A stretch of 8,790 nt of DNA from CAYTLQ01 sp964438715 (GTDB lineage: Bacteria > Bacteroidota > Ignavibacteria > Ignavibacteriales > Ignavibacteriaceae), in contig CAYTLQ010000279.1 in assembly GCA_964438715.1 (NCBI GenBank), positions 1-8,790 on the forward strand, written 5' to 3'. Below the pieces are notes generated by a model. That model was not told where the DNA came from and did no database searches. It worked only from the letters and a program-made list of their open reading frames with translations. The position numbers were made by a program, and so were the translations under genes. Shown piece after piece: positions 5,426 to 8,790 of the stretch; the stretch's first letter is position 1; each line of letters opens with the position of its first letter.

Positions 5426-7117
5426 ATGAAGATTGAAGTAGTAATGCCCAAGATGGGGGAATCGGTCACTGAGGGAACAATAATTAAATGGCACAAAAAG
5501 CCGGGCTCTCCGGTTAAGAAGGACGAAATTCTTTTCGAAATCAGTACCGATAAAGTAGATACTGAAATTCCATCACAGGAAGAAGGAATTCTTACCCAAA
5601 TACTTTTCGAGGAGGGAGCCACAGTTGATGTCGGAAAAGTAGTTGCCATTATAGAAACCGTCAAAACCGGAGATGCAACAGAATTTGTTGATTCTTCAAA
5701 AGTTGAAAGTTCTGAGGAAAAACAACCGGAGACACTTGTTAAGGAGGATGTTGCTGTTGCTCAGACTACAGTTTCAAAATCTTTAATTGAAATACCTATG
5801 CCGAAAATGGGTGAATCGGTGATGGAAGGAACGGTAATCAAATGGCATAAAAAGGTTGGCGAGCATGTAAAAAAAGATGAGACTATTTTCGAAATTAGCA
5901 CTGACAAAGTAGATACTGAGGTTCCATCGCCCGCAGAGGGTTATTTAGCTGAAATTCTTGTTAGTGAGCAACAAACGGTTCCTGTGGGATTTGTTGTTGC
6001 GAAGTTAAGTTCTGACACTCCCGTTGAAAAGCGTGAATTTACCGATGAGGTAGTGACACCATCTGAATCAGCAATGCACGATGTAGTTGCTTCTATGTCT
6101 ATGCCTAAACCGGAATCGCAAGTAGTTCAGGAGGTAGTGAAAAAATCAGAGAGTTCCAGGTTCTATTCTCCGCTCGTAATGAATATTGCACAAAAAGAAA
6201 ATGTTCATTTTGATGAGCTTGAAAGAATTCCGGGCACAGGGATAGGCGGTAGGGTAACCAAAAAAGATATTCTCGATTATATTGAAAAACGAAAAAAAGC
6301 TCCTCATATCCAAAAAGTCGCTAATGAAATTCAGAAACCTGTTTCTGTTTCTTCTGCCTCTGAACCGGTAAATCAGTCAACAAAATTTCAGACTTCATTC
6401 GTCTCCGGTCAGGTTGAGCGTATTCAGGTTGATAATATCAGACAAAAAATCATGCAACACATGATTAACAGTCGTGATACTTCGGTGCATGTTGCCGGAT
6501 TGGTAGAAGTAGATATGACTGCAATTTATAAGTTTATTAAGACAAAAAGAGAAATATTTGAAAAACAGGAGGGCGTAAAACTTACTTACACGGCTTTTGT
6601 TGCACATGCGGTAGTTCGGGCACTTAAAGAACACCCTCTGGTCAATTCATCAATTGAGGGTAATTCAATACTTCAAAAACGATTTGTAAACTTAGGAATT
6701 GCGGTTGCAATGGAACCAAATGGTCTTATTGTACCGAATATTAAAAATGCCCATGAAAAAAATGTTTTAGGTTTAGCGAAGTCAATTTCTGATTTAGCTG
6801 AAAGAGCAAGAACGAAAAAATTAACGCCGGACGATATTTCAGGCGGAACATTTACCATAACAAATTATGGAGTTTTCGGAACATTATTCGGTACACCAAT
6901 AATTAATCAACCAGAAGTTGCAATACTTGGAATGGGCTCAGTGGTAAAGCGTCCCGTTGTCGTAGAAGTTAATGGAGAAGATTGTATTGTTGTACGACCG
7001 ATGATGTATCTGACTTTATCCCACGATCATCGTCTTGTTGATGGAATGTTGGGCGGGCGATTCTTAAAAAGCATTAAAGATAATCTTGAAAACTTTAACG
7101 ATAAACTTCTATTCTGA
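5426..7117 (+). CDS. Dihydrolipoyl acyltransferase (E2) with two lipoyl domains
   Basis: Core acyltransferase of the 2-oxoacid dehydrogenase complex, which carries acyl groups on lipoyl-lysine arms and transfers them to CoA. The protein has 563 residues. Lipoyl domain 1 is about 1-77 with Lys43 in STDKVDTE; lipoyl domain 2 is about 120-194 with Lys161 in an identical STDKVDTE. The peripheral subunit-binding domain is about 246-287 (FYSPLVMNIAQ, GTGIGGRVTKKDIL). The linkers are low-complexity and rich in Ser, Glu, Val and Pro. The catalytic domain is about 330-563 and ends with the active-site motif HDHRLVDG, containing His535 and Asp539. GGTFTITNYGVFG and TPIINQPEVAILGMG resemble E2 proteins of the Bacteroidota. 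AAAGGA near 5406 gives a normal ribosome-binding site. It follows E1 by 17 nt. Domain architecture is certain; acyl specificity (branched-chain, acetyl or succinyl) is not. Confidence 0.94.
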   Translation: MKIEVVMPKMGESVTEGTIIKWHKKPGSPVKKDEILFEISTDKVDTEIPSQEEGILTQILFEEGATVDVGKVVAIIETVKTGDATEFVDSSKVESSEEKQPETLVKEDVAVAQTTVSKSLIEIPMPKMGESVMEGTVIKWHKKVGEHVKKDETIFEISTDKVDTEVPSPAEGYLAEILVSEQQTVPVGFVVAKLSSDTPVEKREFTDEVVTPSESAMHDVVASMSMPKPESQVVQEVVKKSESSRFYSPLVMNIAQKENVHFDELERIPGTGIGGRVTKKDILDYIEKRKKAPHIQKVANEIQKPVSVSSASEPVNQSTKFQTSFVSGQVERIQVDNIRQKIMQHMINSRDTSVHVAGLVEVDMTAIYKFIKTKREIFEKQEGVKLTYTAFVAHAVVRALKEHPLVNSSIEGNSILQKRFVNLGIAVAMEPNGLIVPNIKNAHEKNVLGLAKSISDLAERARTKKLTPDDISGGTFTITNYGVFGTLFGTPIINQPEVAILGMGSVVKRPVVVEVNGEDCIVVRPMMYLTLSHDHRLVDGMLGGRFLKSIKDNLENFNDKLLF

Positions 7118-7140
7118 TTTAAGGTGAGATAGTATAATTT

Positions 7141-8058
7141 ATGATTAATCAGCATCAACGGGCATTTAAGGAGTTAGCGGAAAGGGAAATTGGAGAAATT
7201 GGCAGGAGACCGGACTGGCTGAAAGTGAAACTTCCGTCTGGTCAGAACTTTTCTGATGTCAAAAATCTGATGAGATCTCAGAGACTCAATACTGTATGTG
7301 AAGAAGCTAAATGCCCAAACATTGGTGAATGTTGGAACAGACGCACGGCAACTTTTATGATATTGGGTGACACCTGTACAAGAAGTTGTGGGTTTTGTAA
7401 TATTAAGGTTGGTATGCCTAACGAACTTGACTTAGACGAGCCCCGACGGGTTGCTGAAAGTGTCGAAAAATTACAATTGAATCATGTTGTTATTACTTCG
7501 GTGAACAGAGATGAACTAGTAGATGGGGGGGCATCAATATTCTCTGAAACAGTCAGGCGTATTAGAAATGTTATGCCTAAGTGCACTATTGAAATACTTA
7601 TTCCGGACTTTAAGGGTGAAGAAATAGCCTTCAATAAAATAATGCAGAATCCCCCTGATATTCTTAATCATAATATGGAAACCGTTAGGCGTCTCTATCA
7701 TGCCGTGCGCCCACAGGCGAAATATGATAGAAGTTTACAACTTATTACATGGTTCAAATCAAAAGGATTGCTTACAAAAAGTGGCATTATGGTTGGCATT
7801 GGAGAAACGAAGGAAGAAGTGATCGAACTAATGTCAGACTTAAGGAATGCTGGTTGTGAGGTGATGACAATTGGACAATATCTTCAGCCAACAAAAAATC
7901 ATTTACCGGTCAACCGATTTGTAACACCCGATGAATTTGATTTTTATCGAATCGAAGGGAAAAAGATGGGGTTCAAGGCAATTGAATCATCTCCACTCGT
8001 TAGAAGTTCATATCACGCAGATGCACATGCAAAACTACTTGAAAAATCAGAGAACTGA
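7141..8058 (+). CDS. lipA: Lipoyl synthase LipA (radical SAM)
   Basis: Radical S-adenosylmethionine enzyme that inserts two sulfur atoms at C6 and C8 of octanoyl groups attached to lipoyl domains. The protein has 305 residues, a normal length. Both expected [4Fe-4S] cluster motifs are visible: the auxiliary cluster CEEAKCPNIGEC (Cys53, Cys58, Cys64) and the radical SAM CTRSCGFC (Cys79, Cys83, Cys86). The C-terminal RSSYHA at 288-293 carries the serine ligand of the auxiliary cluster. RRPDWLKVKLP near the N-terminus and HNMETV, VGIGET and IGQYLQP further on are also family hallmarks. It lies 23 nt after the E2 stop, preceded by AAGGTGAG. With LipB upstream it completes the de novo lipoylation pathway within one operon. 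Confidence 0.96.
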   Translation: MINQHQRAFKELAEREIGEIGRRPDWLKVKLPSGQNFSDVKNLMRSQRLNTVCEEAKCPNIGECWNRRTATFMILGDTCTRSCGFCNIKVGMPNELDLDEPRRVAESVEKLQLNHVVITSVNRDELVDGGASIFSETVRRIRNVMPKCTIEILIPDFKGEEIAFNKIMQNPPDILNHNMETVRRLYHAVRPQAKYDRSLQLITWFKSKGLLTKSGIMVGIGETKEEVIELMSDLRNAGCEVMTIGQYLQPTKNHLPVNRFVTPDEFDFYRIEGKKMGFKAIESSPLVRSSYHADAHAKLLEKSEN

Positions 8059-8071
8059 ATAACCTTTACTG

Positions 8072-8665
8072 ATGAAAATATCAATTTATTTTTATTTACT
8101 TATTCTCAGTGCTTCTTTATTGCGAGGTCAAAGCCAGAATTTTGAAAAAGTTCTTGATGATGATAACTCAAAATATACTAATGTAGGTAATCTGAGAGTT
8201 ACAATAACGAATTTCGGTACATACGGTCATGGTTTTTCAAAATGGCCTGCACAGCCTTCCTGTGAATATCCAAGCGGAAGCGGGATAGAACATATATTTG
8301 ATGGCGGCTTATGGGTAGGCGCCTATAAAAGTAATGATAGTTTAGGCAGTGGAAAAACCGGACCTTTTGTTACTACAGGCGCTGTGGATGCAGCTTCAGT
8401 TGCCGCCCGGGGCGGTGGATTTGAATGGACGAATGCGAGAGGATCTCTTATGCTTGAAAGGTCTTCTCTGCTTAGTTCCCGGTATTATTCTCCTTCCGCT
8501 GTTTCACATCAGGATTTTGTAGCTGAATATACAGATACGAACTTAGTATTTTCAAACGGTGAGCCAATAGTTGATCACTCTCCTCTTGGACTTGTTGTAC
8601 GACAGGAGTCGTATGCATGGAATTTCCCATTCGCTGATGATTTTGTAATAGAGACTTCTGAATAA
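8072..8665 (+). CDS. Exported protein of unknown function, probably a truncated N-terminal part of a larger secreted family
   Basis: The 197-residue product starts with a probable Sec signal peptide: MKIS, then a hydrophobic stretch IYFYLLILSASLL and a short polar region RGQSQ. The mature part contains NVGNLRVTITNFGTYGHGF, CEYPSGSGIEHIFDGGLWVG, GPFVTTGAVDA, SHQDFVAEYTDTN and ESYAWNFPFADDFVI. From memory, this order of motifs occurs at the N-terminus of much longer secreted proteins in Ignavibacteria-type genomes, where the chain continues after the FADDFVI region; no search was made. Here it ends with ETSE and TAA at 8663. The bases after it are AT-rich and show no continuation in any frame, so it may be a shortened or degraded copy, or a genuinely short protein. 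It starts 13 nt after lipA without a clear Shine-Dalgarno sequence and may be read through from the operon. No enzymatic motif was recognised. Confidence 0.7.
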   Translation: MKISIYFYLLILSASLLRGQSQNFEKVLDDDNSKYTNVGNLRVTITNFGTYGHGFSKWPAQPSCEYPSGSGIEHIFDGGLWVGAYKSNDSLGSGKTGPFVTTGAVDAASVAARGGGFEWTNARGSLMLERSSLLSSRYYSPSAVSHQDFVAEYTDTNLVFSNGEPIVDHSPLGLVVRQESYAWNFPFADDFVIETSE

Positions 8666-8790
8666 TTCAATTTATATTTTTTTTATTGTAATAATATCAA
8701 GTTTTTAAAAGAATAAATTATGTAAACGATGTTTATAATTTTATGTTTTCTGTTGTTTATGCCCGATTCATCGACATTTTAAAAGCTCAA

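Noticed and set aside
8666..8700. T-rich run after the secreted-protein gene as a terminator
   Set aside because: A run of eight T is present but no GC-containing hairpin precedes it; the region is generally AT-rich.
8734..8790. TATAAT at 8734-8739 and short open frames near the window end (ATG 8743 running off the end; ATG 8729 with 17 codons)
   Set aside because: No acceptable -35 element at 16-18 bases, no Shine-Dalgarno sequence, and only 16-17 codons with no recognisable protein. The stretch is too short to judge.
1..8790. CRISPR arrays, defence systems, mobile elements, tRNA or rRNA genes
   Set aside because: No regularly spaced repeats, transposase or integrase motifs, terminal inverted repeats or RNA-gene signatures were seen; nearly all of the window is occupied by the listed coding genes.

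Overview
The window is moderately AT-rich, and every supported gene lies on the + strand. Three things point to a member of the Bacteroidota/Chlorobiota (FCB) group, most likely an Ignavibacteria-type bacterium: a fused alpha-beta 2-oxoacid dehydrogenase E1, the phrasing of the E2 catalytic domain, and a secreted protein with an N-terminal region of the kind I recall from Ignavibacteria-type genomes. This placement is inference from protein style; no rRNA or other marker is present.

Region 1 (1-225) is the C-terminal end of an acetoacetyl-CoA synthetase-type acyl-CoA ligase that starts outside the window. Region 2 (about 264-1046) is a MutY-like DNA glycosylase of the HhH-GPD family. It lacks the four iron-sulfur cysteines and the NUDIX-like C-terminal domain of classical MutY. 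Its conserved N-terminus extends upstream of the first in-frame ATG (375), and no ATG, GTG or TTG is available there. A perfect 7-bp inverted repeat lies in the likely initiation region. Region 3 (1047-1202) is a 156-bp spacer with a sigma70-like promoter candidate.

Region 4 (1203-8058) is the core of the window, a compact five-gene operon: dihydrolipoyl dehydrogenase (E3), lipB, fused E1 alpha-beta, E2 with two lipoyl domains, and lipA. Spacings are a 29-nt overlap, then 8, 17 and 23 nt. It encodes all three catalytic components of a 2-oxoacid dehydrogenase complex plus both enzymes of de novo lipoylation. LipB transfers octanoate to the E2 lipoyl lysines and LipA inserts two sulfurs. The E2 lipoyl arms then carry the acyl group from E1 and are reoxidised by E3. 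E1 motifs resemble branched-chain 2-oxoacid dehydrogenases. Acetoacetate is an end product of leucine breakdown, so the upstream acetoacetyl-CoA synthetase would fit a leucine/branched-chain role, but pyruvate is not excluded.

Region 5 (8072-8665) starts 13 nt after lipA and encodes an exported protein of unknown function that looks like only the N-terminal part of a larger secreted family. The last 125 bp (8666-8790) are very AT-rich with no convincing gene. I saw no tRNA, rRNA, CRISPR array, insertion sequence or clear intrinsic terminator. The main contents are well-known enzyme families. The points most worth a second look are the unusual MutY-like gene and its start, the self-lipoylating operon layout, and the apparently cut-short secreted protein.
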